Shown in pieces: positions 1 to 9,659 of a stretch of 64,000 nucleotides of DNA. The DNA lies in the NCBI GenBank assembly GCA_030248135.1, contig JASANC010002749.1:29462-93461 (forward strand), in the 5' to 3' direction. A program made the position numbers and the translations under genes. Numbering within the stretch: position 1 is the stretch's first letter; each line of letters begins with the position of its first letter. The notes beneath the pieces are model-generated. The model was not told the origin of the DNA. It ran no database searches and saw only the letters and a program-made list of their open reading frames with translations. Origin of the DNA: Theristus sp. LFF4_11. Lineage: Eukaryota; Nematoda; Chromadorea; Monhysterida; Xyalidae.

Positions 1-560
1 CAAAGACAGCTTTTTTTCACTTGGTATTTTACAGGTATTTTATCTTGAAAGTTTTTTCTATCCAGGTTTTTGCTTTCTGTTTTTTGTGCCTCTCACCACC
101 GAAGTTTGAAAGTAGCATATAGAAAACGCCGAAACCATGAAGTTCGCTTGGGGGTTTTCATTCCGGACCATTTTCAGTTGTCGGAACTATTCAAGCGAAA
201 TATGTATGTCTTCACTGTAAACAATCTGGCGTTCTGTACCGCCAACTGGCATTTTGTAACGCTAATCAAAACGCCAGATTCTTTCCAGGGTTCGAAACCA
301 ATTCGTGAGTAATTTTCTGACCAACTTTGCGAAATTTTCAGCACAAACAATGTATCAATGTATCGAGCACGATCATTTTCTCAGAAATCAGTGACTCACT
401 GCTAACATTCAAAACCGTAAAGACACCCATTGTATGATGTAGTCACAAAGAATTGTTTGCTTTTTGATGTTACTGATTGATTTTGAAGTCCTTATCCGAA
501 ACCATCGCCAAACTGAACTTTCATACAAAAACGCGAGCTCATGTTGCATCAGCAGTAATC
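1..560. other. Gene-free left edge
   Basis: AT-rich sequence. One open frame at 70-312 (+) has no recognisable domain, no coding composition and no clear splice partners, so I do not call a gene. A short inverted match (GCGTTTTG/CAAAACGC type) lies near 220-280. Confidence 0.4.
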
Positions 561-584
561 ACAAACCAACACACCAACATGCGT

Positions 585-672
585 CATAAACAAACACACA
601 CGCACACACACATACAATATTACTGCAGCGTGCGTATGTGTGTGCCTGTGTGTTTGTTTGGGACAGTGTGCA
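585..672. repeat. CA/TG hairpin repeat (family F)
   Basis: A CA-rich arm is followed by a TG-rich arm around a centre near CAATATTACTGCAG, so one strand can fold on itself. Similar CA...TG hairpins with an ATATTAC or TAATATCC centre recur at 6945, 29175, 31995, 33148, 43618 and 56375. This marks a dispersed family rather than chance microsatellites. Confidence 0.6.
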
Positions 673-806
673 GACTGCAGAGCGACCGTGCCAGAGTGCA
701 CTGACTAGTGACTACACCAAGATTTCGTTGCGACAAATTCCACTTTGATCTAACTTTAGTAGTTTACCTTAGGATAGCAACATATTTTTAATCGCAAAAT
801 ATTGTG

Positions 807-1030
807 GATTTATTCAAACGTGTCCAGACTAAAATGACGTCATTCGCAGTAAAAACGCTCGATTGTCAAAATATAGGCACTAAAATTTTAGTTTGGTGTG
901 ACTGATTCGACATTCACCATTTGTTTACGGGAAGAAGTCGGCTAAACAGAAAGTCTGGTTTGCTGTGAACGGCAAGCGCATGTTTGGCGGCGCATGACGT
1001 CATTTCAGTGGGACACGTTTAAAAAAATAG
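807..1030. mobile_element. MITE family C, full copy
   Basis: About 220 bp with terminal inverted repeats. The left end has TTCAAACGTGTCC then AAAATGACGTCATT. The right end has AATGACGTCATTTCAG then GGGACACGTTTAA. The palindrome TGACGTCA sits in both arms. The 3' two thirds recur at 58600-58795, and left-end fragments (TTCGAACGTGTC...AAAATGACG) lie near 15711, 26692 and 31210. No coding capacity. Confidence 0.75.
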
Positions 1031-1196
1031 GTCATACCTAAAATACAGATTAAAATTTTTGCCATCTGCTTTCAACATGCAAAACTCAATTCATCTAGTA
1101 AATTTCGTAGTATCATATGTATGTAGAATTAGTGGTTGTAATGGGATCTCAGGGAAACTAATAACCTAATAAAAGTGACCAAAGGTGCAGTACTCT

Positions 1197-1367
1197 ACAG
1201 TTTAACTCTATAACATATCCAATTTGCTGATAGGTTGGTGGTCACATGATCACATGATGTATGGATTCTATGCAAACCAAGCTCCACCTCCACAGCAGTT
1301 CATGCACAGAATGCATGCATCACCAACCAATCAAGCCAGTTGGATATGTTATGAAGTTGTACTGTAT
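1197..1367. mobile_element. MITE family A copy
   Basis: Inverted ends: CTCTATAACATATCCAA on the left and TTGGATATGTTATGAAG on the right. Inside are CTGATAGGTTGGTGG and CACCAACCAATCAAG arms and an ATGCATGCAT core. First of about 15 related copies in the window. Confidence 0.8.
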
Positions 1368-1593
1368 ATCATGAGACAATGTTCGCTCGGTAGAACCAAA
1401 CGAAAGTAGCATTCAGCCCAAAGAATAACAGCGACAGAAAGCTGCAGAGAGCGAATACGACTGCGTAATCGTTATGGATGAACCCAATGATTAGACACGC
1501 GAAACTGGAGACGCAGAGGCTCAGGTGCTGTGAGAGGTGGGAAAATGTGAAAACGCACAGTCACATACAGTCCTGAACTGCAGTCGAATCTGT

Positions 1594-2375
1594 ATTATCT
1601 AAAAATGCGGGAGACGCATATAAAAGGAGGAATATGGCCTTGTGTAAGCAGTGAAAGACTTGGCTCGACAACGCTTTTCAAGTCTCTGATGTGGTACACA
1701 CGGATACAAGTACATGAGAGTCATATTTTTGCGCCGCGTTTGTTGTTCAAAAGCTTGCTGAAAAGCGCAAAAACTTTGAAGTTATTTTTCAATTGTCCTC
1801 TTCAGTTTAGTCTAAAATCACAACACCATGTGCGAAATTCTGTAAATTCTGTGCAAAAACAGAAATATCAGAGATTGCAAAACATTGCTGCGTGTAGATT
1901 TATCGTTGGTTGTTGCTAACGTACGCACCGCTGTAGTGTGCACACAGCAGCACCAGTGCAAAAAGTGTTGTCTTCCGTTGATTTTCACCTTTTTTACCAA
2001 ACTGACAGGACAGGATAAACCGGTGAGTCATTGCCTTTGCCACAGAAGGAGACCTTGCGTTCCCCAATGCCTCTTCGATACACTTTGTGCAATCCAGTGT
2101 CAGCGATCTGAAGTCTGATTGTTATTTTAGTGGTTTTAGTGGTCGCTAAATGCTAGAAATAAAGCAAATGTGAAAGTTTCGTTTGTCTACAATGTACGAG
2201 GGTTGCCATGTGTAACCGAAATAAAGAATAAACGGCGCAAAAATATGACTCTTATGTACTTGTATCCGTGTGTACCACATCAGAGACTTGAAAAGCGTTG
2301 TCGAGCCAAGTCTTTCACGGCTTACACAAGGCCATATTCCTCCTTTTATATGCGTCTCCCGCATTTTTAGATAAT
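1594..2375. mobile_element. Non-autonomous element with long inverted repeats
   Basis: The 1594-1735 arm (ATTATCTAAAAATGCGGGAG...) returns as its reverse complement at 2240-2375 (...CTCCCGCATTTTTAGATAAT). That gives inverted repeats of about 135-140 bp around an interior of about 500 bp. The arms are nearly identical, suggesting recent movement or gene conversion. No transposase-like frame is seen inside. Confidence 0.8.
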
Positions 2376-2469
2376 ATTCTGACTTTTACATAAGCCCCGA
2401 AGGTCGGACCAAAATCACAATTCGTTAGTCACACATTCTTCTAAACCCCGGACAACTCAGGTTTTTCAT

Positions 2470-3300
2470 TTTTTCGTTTTTAGGCCGATTTCGCCTATGC
2501 TATTTCTACGGCCGATTCACCCGAAATCGTCACGATTCAGCATCTAGAGTTGCTCACATAAAAACTAACCCAAAATCCGTGATTAGCGCATTGATTTACC
2601 CTGGAAAACACCCTTTTCTTGTTTTTCGTTTCTGGACCGTTTACGCCAATTTCCACGGCCGATTTGCCCGAAATCGTCACGATTAAGTATCTAGAGTTGC
2701 TCACATAAAAACTAACCAAAAATCCGTGATCAACGCATTGAATTACCATGGAAAACACCTTTTTCTTGTTTTTTGTTTCTGGACCGATTTCGCCAATTTC
2801 CACGGCTGATTCGTCCGAAATCGTCACGATTCAGCATCTGGAGTTGCTCACGTAAGAAAACTAAGCCAAAATCCGTGATCAGCGCATTGAATTACCCTGG
2901 AAAACACTCTTTTCTTGTTTTTCGTTTCTGGACCGATTTCGCCAATTTCCACGGCCGATTCGCCCGAAATCGTCACGATTCAGCATCTAGAGTTGCTTAC
3001 GTAAAAAACTAGTCCAAAATCCGTGATCAGCGCATTGAATTACCCTGGAAAACACCCTTTTCTTGTTTTTCGTTTCTGGACCGATTTCGCCAATTTCCAC
3101 GGCCGATTCGCTCGAAATCGTCACGATTCAGCATCTAGAGTTGCTCACGTAAGAAAACTAACCCAAAATCCGTGATCAGCGCATTGAATTACCCTGGAAA
3201 ACACCCTTTTCTTGTTTTTCGTTTCTGAACCGATTTCGCCAATTTCCACGGCCGATTCGCCCGAAATCGTCACGATTCAGTATCTAGAGATGCTCACACG
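2470..3300 (+). repeat. 148-bp tandem satellite (about 5.5 copies)
   Basis: The landmark GATTCAGCATCTAGAGTTGC recurs at 2534, 2681, 2828, 2977, 3125 and 3274, giving periods of 147, 147, 149, 148 and 149 bp. Units differ by a few percent. Open frames across it are by-products of the repeat. Confidence 0.92.
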
Positions 3301-4610
3301 GGGCAAAAAATTAACTTAATTTCCAAAATCTCCGGATGGAATTACCCCAGGAAACATTTTTGTTCGACTGTGAAAATGCCGCAGGTAAAAATTGAAAGCG
3401 CGAACACATGTAACCAGGTCAAAACCTACGAACCTTTAAAAATGCCCAATTTTTTACCCAAATAAAGGTTGGAGCAAAAAAGTAACTAAATTTTTAATAT
3501 CTACAGATGAAATTACCCCAGGAAACTTTTTTGTTCGGTTATGGAACAACTTCAGACAAAAATTGAAAGAGCGAACACTTAAAACCCGGTGAAAACCGTG
3601 CGAGTTTTTAAAAATGCCCAATTTTTACTCAAAAACAAGGTCGGGGCAAAAAACTAACCCAATTTCTAAAAACTTCGGATGGAATTACCTCAGGAAAATT
3701 TTTTGTTAGGTTATGGAACAACTTCAGACAAAAATTGAAAGGGCGAACACTTGTAACGCCGTAAAATCCTTCAAAATTTAATAAAATGCCCAAATTTTGC
3801 CCCAAATAAGGGTCGGGGCAAAAAATTAACTCAATTTTCAAAATCTCCGGATGGAATTACCCCAGGAACCATTTTTGTGCAACTGTGAAAGTGTCGCAGG
3901 TAAAAATTGAAAGGGCGAACACATGTAACCAGGTCAAAACCTACGAACCTTTAAAAATGCCCAATTTTTACCCAAATAAAGGTTGGAGCAAAAAAGTAAC
4001 TAAATTTTTAATATCTACAGATGAAATTACCCCAGGAAACTTTTTTGTTCGGTTATGGAACAACTTCAGACAAAAATTGAAAGAGCGAACACTTAAAACC
4101 CGGTGAAAACCGTGCGAGTTTTTAAAAATGCCCAATTTTACTCAAAAACAAGGTCGGGGCAAAAAACTAACCCAATTTCTAAAAACTTCGGATGGAATTA
4201 CCTCAGGAAAATTTTTTTGTTAGGTTATGGAACAACTTCAGACAAAAATTGAAAGGGCGAACACTTGTAACGGCGCAAAATCCTTCAAAACTTAAAAATG
4301 CCCAAATTTTGCCCCAAATAAGGGTCGGAGGCAAAAATTAACTCAATTTTCAAAATCTCCGGATGGAATTACCCACGGAAATTTTTTTGTTTGGTCATGG
4401 AACAACTTCAGACAAAAATTGAAAGGGCGAACACTTGTAACGCCGTAAAATCCTTCAAAATTTAAAAAAATGCCCAAATTTTGCCCCAAATAAGGATCGG
4501 GGCAAAAAATTAACTCAATTTTCAAAATCTCCGGATGGAATTACCCCAGGAACCATTTTTGTGCAACTGTGAAAGTGTCGCAGGTAAAAATTGAAAGGGC
4601 GAACACATAT
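3300..4610 (+). repeat. 171-bp tandem satellite with three-unit pattern (about 7.5 copies)
   Basis: The landmark ATTACCYCAGG recurs at 3341, 3512, 3684, 3855, 4026, 4197, 4368 and 4540, every 171-172 bp. Unit types follow the order A-B-C-A-B-C-C-A by their internal differences (for example GACTGTGAAA versus GGTTATGGAACAAC). This is an incipient higher-order repeat of about 514 bp. It abuts the 148-bp array and shares a GGAATTACCCC-like stretch with it. Confidence 0.9.
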
Positions 4611-4896
4611 GATTACACTACTGAAAAAAAAAGTACAAAGAGAAATAAGTAACACTGTTTTCAGAATAGGTTTTTCGTGTCTACAGCGTATGAAAAGTTG
4701 TCCGATAAAAAATTTTTCGCGGCTCCAAGCACAACTTTGGGTGTTCGTTTCGTGTGCACAGAACCAAGTTCGTGGCTTATACTATGCTCGCTGGAGAAAG
4801 CGAGCAAATTTGAAAAACGCGCGCGAGGGGATAACGGCTCATATTATGCGTGATGCGCTGTCCGCTCGCTGGCGCTCGCTCGCGCATCCGCATGAT

Positions 4897-5062
4897 ACGT
4901 ATATAAACAATCAGCTAATTGATTGGTTGGTGATCACGTGAAGGATGACATTGTCTTGCTGTGGGGGCGGAGTACGTCTTGCACCAGAAAGCATATGCAT
5001 CACGTGATTGCCAACCAATCAGCGGATGGCCTATACAGTGTAATTTAGCGTTCGATACTGTA
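4897..5062. mobile_element. MITE family A copy
   Basis: Left arm AATCAGCTAATTGATTGGTTGGTGATCACGTG and right arm CACGTGATTGCCAACCAATCAGCGGAT. The outer end ATTTAGCGTTCGATACTGTA matches the family terminus. Confidence 0.7.
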
Positions 5063-5312
5063 TAATGCAACCAACCGTGGCGAAATACAGCAGTTTCACC
5101 GTTGCACTGGGCTGATTGGAAAAGACAAGCAACTGATGACCAACCGCCACCGCGACGACGCCAATTGACAACACCAAACAGCCGACTATTAAAAATTCCG
5201 TATCTGAAAAAAAACACGCAAAACTGACAACAAAAATCCTATTGGAGCAACAACTGTCAGCGTTTTGTGTGCCTGTGTGTGTGTGTGCAATCATCCATAA
5301 TCCTTAGCAAAG

Positions 5313-5340
5313 CCTAAACCTAAACCTAAACCTAAACCTA
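5313..5340 (+). repeat. Short telomere-like CCTAAA run
   Basis: Five tandem CCTAAA hexamers (TTTAGG on the other strand), ending in diverged CCTAATCC and CCCTAAG. Too short to be a telomere; at most an interstitial remnant. Confidence 0.6.
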
Positions 5341-5697
5341 ATCCTATGTTCAGCCCTAAGCTTAAGTCAGGCCTTTTCAGAAGTGCGGTGCATGAGCGAA
5401 TAGGTGCACGTGACCACTTCAGGAAAGGAATCCATTCCATAGTCCTAATCCTATTTAAACATGTAACATTACGGTATAACCGCGTGTGTAAGGTCTTCAG
5501 ACTAGGACTTTTTTATCCGCGATATGATTGACCGCCTACAGCCGCGATTTCTTGCTTGTGAAAAACACTTTTGCGTGCCGTGTCGTTGTCTGGACGAACG
5601 TGTCGCTGCATTTTTTCCTGCGTGCGCGCAACACACACGAAATTGGTTAATTTGTGAACTGCCAGCTGGCGGGAACCTTGTTTGGGCAAAAACTCAC

Positions 5698-6428
5698 CGT
5701 TATTCGTGATGTAAAGGCTGATGGAGTGGAACGGTACGATGGCAATCCAGGCCGTGGTGGCTCCCAGCAGATACAGCAGCGACAGGCTGCCCGGTGGCCA
5801 CTGAAACTTGTCGGTTTTCCGGTTTTTAAAGTTTTTTCAGAAACTTTCTCAACTTTTCAATCGCGTGGTGCACTGAGAATGTTTACTGAACAAGCTGAAC
5901 AAAATCGGCCTATTTTTAATGATTTTGTTCAGTTATTTCTTCAGCAAATGTTCTCAGGTGTGTTTATGCACGGCAAAAAAATGCTGTATGTTGTTGTTGT
6001 TGTTGTTTGCTGCCGGCATTAAAAATGTAACTCATATATCAGCTTGGCATTGCGCCGAGATCTTCAGTAGCTATAGCAGCCATTACACCCGATATTGTCG
6101 TCGTGTACCGTGTGTGTTTGTCAGTGTGTGCGTGTGTGCGTGGTTGCTTTTCATTGTCAACGTTTCCGGGCTGCAACAACTCCCTCATCAGCAACAACGT
6201 GGTGCACACACGGCACGGTCTTTTTTGATGTGGCACCGATTCTGCTGTCCCATCTTCACTCACCGGAAATAACAGGGGAAGAAGCGCGCAGCATGGCATG
6301 TAGAACGTCTTGGTCACTGTTTTCTTCTGTACCGTCACACTTTGCGTCTGCGAGCTCGATGTTCCACTGGAACTTTTGTTGTTGTTGTTTTGTTTCCGGT
6401 AATTTTCATTGTGTTTTGTCGCGTCCAT
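5698..6428 (-). CDS. Unrecognised membrane-protein gene, first two exons
   Basis: Two exons join in phase: 6428-6264 (55 codons, starting at an ATG and ending at a G|GTGAGT donor) and 5800-5698 (acceptor TTTCAG, donor G|GTGAGTTT). The N-terminus is polar, with a KQNNNNKSSSG tract and a TVQKKTVTKTFY basic segment. A hydrophobic stretch (CCALLPLLFP) leads across the splice junction into WPPGSLSLLYLLGATTAWIA, which looks like a transmembrane helix followed by an ITNN possible glycosylation site. Later exons are not found. They would lie in or left of the satellite region, or outside the window. I do not recognise the family. It lies downstream of another small membrane protein on the same strand (7.9-8.8 kb), so the two could be tandem relatives, but this is inference. 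Confidence 0.55.
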
Positions 6429-6539
6429 GATGATGACAATTTTGTTCGGCGGTTTTTGTTGTTGCGTGCTATCGTCAAGGTTTGTAATGTTTGTATGATG
6501 TGTGTGGTGTTTGTTGTTCGTCTTCGTTAGTGGAGTGAT

Positions 6540-6944
6540 GACTGTTGGATCGTTGTTGTATTTTCAGTTTGGAAGTTGTATGCGTAAAAAAAGTTCAACG
6601 AATAACTTGCAATTGGCGGAATCGAGGGGTTTTATACAGCACACACGTTTTTGTTGTTGAGTTTAATGCCACGTTTCCTTAAAACTCCAGTGCACTGATC
6701 TCCAAAACACGACAGTTCGATTGGTTTTGCTAATTAGCGTTTAGATATGCAATTTTAGAGCCCTAAAAATGACAAAGCAACTCAAAAACTTGAGATTTAA
6801 GCCGAGATTTCTAGAAGTCCATCTTAAACTTAACCAATTGAATGAAAAAGGCACTTCGCTAACAATGAAGGTTTTATATTGCAACGGATTATTCACAGTA
6901 TCTGAAATTAGTTTTTTTTCTCATCAGTATTGATTTTGATCTGC
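6540..6944. other. No gene seen
   Basis: Upstream flank of the 6428 start codon. AT-rich, with no motif I can support beyond short T runs. Confidence 0.4.
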
Positions 6945-7095
6945 AGCCACACACAGACAAACGCACTAATCAATAAGACACAGTAATGTTGCACACAATC
7001 ACGCACAAACACACAGGCACACACACACGCAGTGCTGTAATATCCTATGTGTGTGGCTGTGTGTGTGTGTTTGCTTGTGCAACATTTTTGTGTAA
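6945..7095. repeat. CA/TG hairpin repeat (family F)
   Basis: The CA-rich arm (ACACAGGCACACACAC) and the TG-rich arm (GTGTGTGGCTGTGTGTG) flank GCTGTAATATCCTATG. Outer arms AATGTTGCACA and TGTGCAACATTTT are also inverted. Confidence 0.7.
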
Positions 7096-7561
7096 GAACC
7101 TACAGTTCTATTAATTCACAATGACCAATCAGCTAGAACAACGAAAAAAAGGTGTCCCATGTCATGTTTGTCTGGGTGTCTCGCGCGGTGTCCCGGAAAT
7201 GAAAGTGGCGCGCAAGCAAAGGCAACTACTGTGTGGTTTTGCCACTTTCATACTAGAGACACCACGTAGGTACATGACAACAACTCCGGAAACCTATTTG
7301 GATGCACCTATCTTAAGCGATGTGATGCTGCGAATTTTCACCGAATCTGTGTGTTTGTCTGTGCGTTTGTCATCTCCAGCCAGAATCACTCAAAAAATTA
7401 ATAATGCACACGTACTGTGCGAAGCGCACTTGTTCGTACAGATGCACGTGTTCCAACACACTTTATCGATATTCACATGCACAAACTCGTGTACTTTGGT
7501 AGTTTTTGTTAAGCAAACGCAAATGCATATCATCAGTACCGAATATGACAGACATTTTTAA

Positions 7562-7710
7562 GTGGGGGGGGGGGGTACCTAACCAGTAGGATTGGGGTGG
7601 GGGCGCCAATTTTTTTCTGGGGGGGGGGACGAGGGTTAAGTGGGAACCCCCGTCGCCTGGTAGGGCGGGTGCACCGGATTCTAACCACCCCCTACCCCTA
7701 CCCCTCTTGG
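7562..7710 (+). repeat. G-rich then C-rich block
   Basis: Homopolymeric G runs of about 13 and 10, then short G runs, then CCCCCTACCCCTACCCC. The plus strand could form a G-quadruplex. Resembles the G-rich TIR elements at 18.9 and 22.7 kb, but I see no matching ends. Confidence 0.5.
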
Positions 7711-7892
7711 CACTGATGCAAATGCGGCCGTTTTCAGCTTCGGAAAATTGAAGTGAATCTGAATTGGTGCCCACGGGTTTGCGTATATGTATCTGCGTCC
7801 ATAAAGTGCACGAAAATGCGCAACATGGTACCTGTGCATTATGCTTCTGCGTTGGTCAATCAGACTGTACGCACGCAGGCACTAAAACTCCA

Positions 7893-8832
7893 CTACTTGT
7901 TCATCAATTCCTCATCAAAGAACCACGCGCACACGGCTGTGAAGCCAAACCAGAGGGACATCATGAACGCTGTGACACCGTAGGTCCAGATGCCGGCGGC
8001 GAAGCCGGTGACCCCGCCAATCCAACAACACACGCACAACACGATATTCTGAAATTTGAACGAACATTCGTTCGAAAAAAAATGCAAAGTCGAAATACAC
8101 TCCAAAATTGAATTCATCCGTGTGATAAAATTTGCGCAGTGCTCCGCTTGGCGCTTTTTCTCCGGGCGATTTTGGAATTTTGGAATGAATTTCGTTGGCA
8201 TGGACGGAATTTCGGAATGGATTGGCATTTTTGAGCGTAAAGAAAATAACACGCGACAATGCCAAGTATTAAAGCGAACATGAACAAAAATAACCCTGTG
8301 CAGTTAGTTATTAGTCATCAGAATGTATTGCTGCATCACTGTATCATTTTTTTCAGAATCCAAAAACGAAATATTGGTTTGTCGAAAAACTTCGCGTTTC
8401 TAAAACATCGTCGGATCACGTACGCGAGCATGCGATTATTCCAAAACTTTGCGTTAATCGGGACGCAAAAAAATCAGCGAATGTTTCAAAACGAGACGTG
8501 GTCGAATCAAATTTAGCCCTCCAGTTGTGGTGTATGTGTCCAGTGTGTGTGATGTTGTGTCATGTGAATGATACATGTACCATAATAGATTTTGCCAAAA
8601 AAACGAAAACCACATTCCGCAAACTGACTGCGATAAGATAGATGAAGCGTAGCGGGACGGGCGACGTGCCCTGCAGGATCAGCCAATAATGGCCAACTAA
8701 AATTGCCGCTATACCCGCAAAAAATTCCGCAATACCAACGATCGCCCAGAAGAAACTGTGCGATACGAAACCGAATGCGGTCAGCCAAGGCCCGCTGAAG
8801 AAGAACATCACCGTGCCGCCGAGCAGGTAGAT
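7893..8832 (-). CDS. Four-helix membrane-protein gene, last two exons
   Basis: Exon 8832-8629 (68 codons, acceptor GCACAG, donor A|GTCAGT) joins in phase 0 to exon 8048-7893 (51 codons plus TAG, acceptor TTTCAG). Together they give about 119 residues with four hydrophobic segments: one starting IYLLGGTVMFFFSG, one around FFWAIVGIAEFFAGIAAILVG, one spanning the junction (IYLIA|NIVLCVCCW), and one around VTAFMMSLWFGFTAVCAWFF. The tail is short and acidic (DEELMNK). Topology resembles small tetraspan families such as MARVEL proteins, but no diagnostic motif proves this. Exons before 8832 are not identified. A repeat-rich transposon begins about 55 bp upstream of the first exon seen, so an in-frame ATG at 8874 is a possible but unproven start. 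Confidence 0.65.
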
Positions 8833-8886
8833 CTGTGCGTACAAAGCGGGTATAAAGTTGTTGCTGATTCTCATTCTGCTCCTCGT

Positions 8887-9655
8887 ACGGGAGAGAACTG
8901 GTACCCGGAGAACTGGTCACCGGAGAACTGGTACCCGGAGAACTGGTCACGCGGAGAACTGGTACCCTCTGATTTGCGCGTGCGGAGAACTGGTAACCGG
9001 AGAACTGGTACCCATCTCCAAAAGTTATTTATCCATTAACATATCTTTTTCATTTATTTAAAATTAAATATAAATAACAAATAATTAAAGTACAGGGTTG
9101 GCCAAAAAGCTACCGGACTTCAAACTACTTTAAATTTGAAAGTTTTATAGTATTTAGGTTCGCATTTTTAGAGGTTTTTTTCTGTTTAATCGTGTTTTGA
9201 CATTTTTTTTGTAAATAGATGAAAACGGTGTGTGCAACATTGACGCAGACATTTGACTGCACCAGAAAGTAGTGATAGCTTTCGCTTTCGGCATTGAAAT
9301 GCTTCCATGTCTAGCACCGATGATTCCAATGGACAATATCATCAGACATCATCAGAAACAAATTTTTTAAATTGAAAAAGTACGAACCTTAGTTTCCACA
9401 TGAAATGTTTCCATATTTCAGCCTGAAACCTCAAACCAGACGCGAGATAAAGCAATTTGAAATCCTGTAGATTTTTTGGCCCACCCTGTACATTTCGAAT
9501 GAGTCAATTAATATAAAACAAACAAAGTTTTTTACAAAATCCTTTTATTAATCTAAAAACCTTCAACAGTAACGGAAAAAGGCAGTGAAACACGCGCAAC
9601 CAGAGTGGGTACCAGTTCTCCGGTGACCAGTTCTCCGGGTACCAGTTCTCCGCCA
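8887..9655. mobile_element. Element bounded by inverted AGAACTGG arrays
   Basis: At 8887-9020 the motif GGAGAACTGGTNACC repeats about seven times. At 9608-9655 its reverse complement (GGTACCAGTTCTCCGG) repeats three times. The enclosed DNA includes a separate mariner-type MITE at 9091-9490. The repeated subterminal motif is typical of transposase-binding sites, but the class is unknown. Confidence 0.65.
9091..9490. mobile_element. Mariner-type miniature element
   Basis: Ends are TACAGGGTTGGCCAAAAAG and, reverse complemented, TACAGGGTGGGCCAAAAAA. Both then continue into CTACNGGANTTCAAA. A TA flank and the CAGGGTGNCCAAAAA end type fit the Tc1/mariner (IS630) group. No intact transposase. Confidence 0.75.
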
Positions 9656-9659
9656 CCCG

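Noticed and set aside
70..312. Open frame of 80 codons at the left edge
   Set aside because: No domain, no splice context, and the sequence contains internal inverted GCGTTTTG motifs typical of repeat remnants.
3300..4610. Alpha satellite, because of the 171-bp period
   Set aside because: Only the period length agrees; the sequence bears no resemblance I can see to primate alpha satellite.
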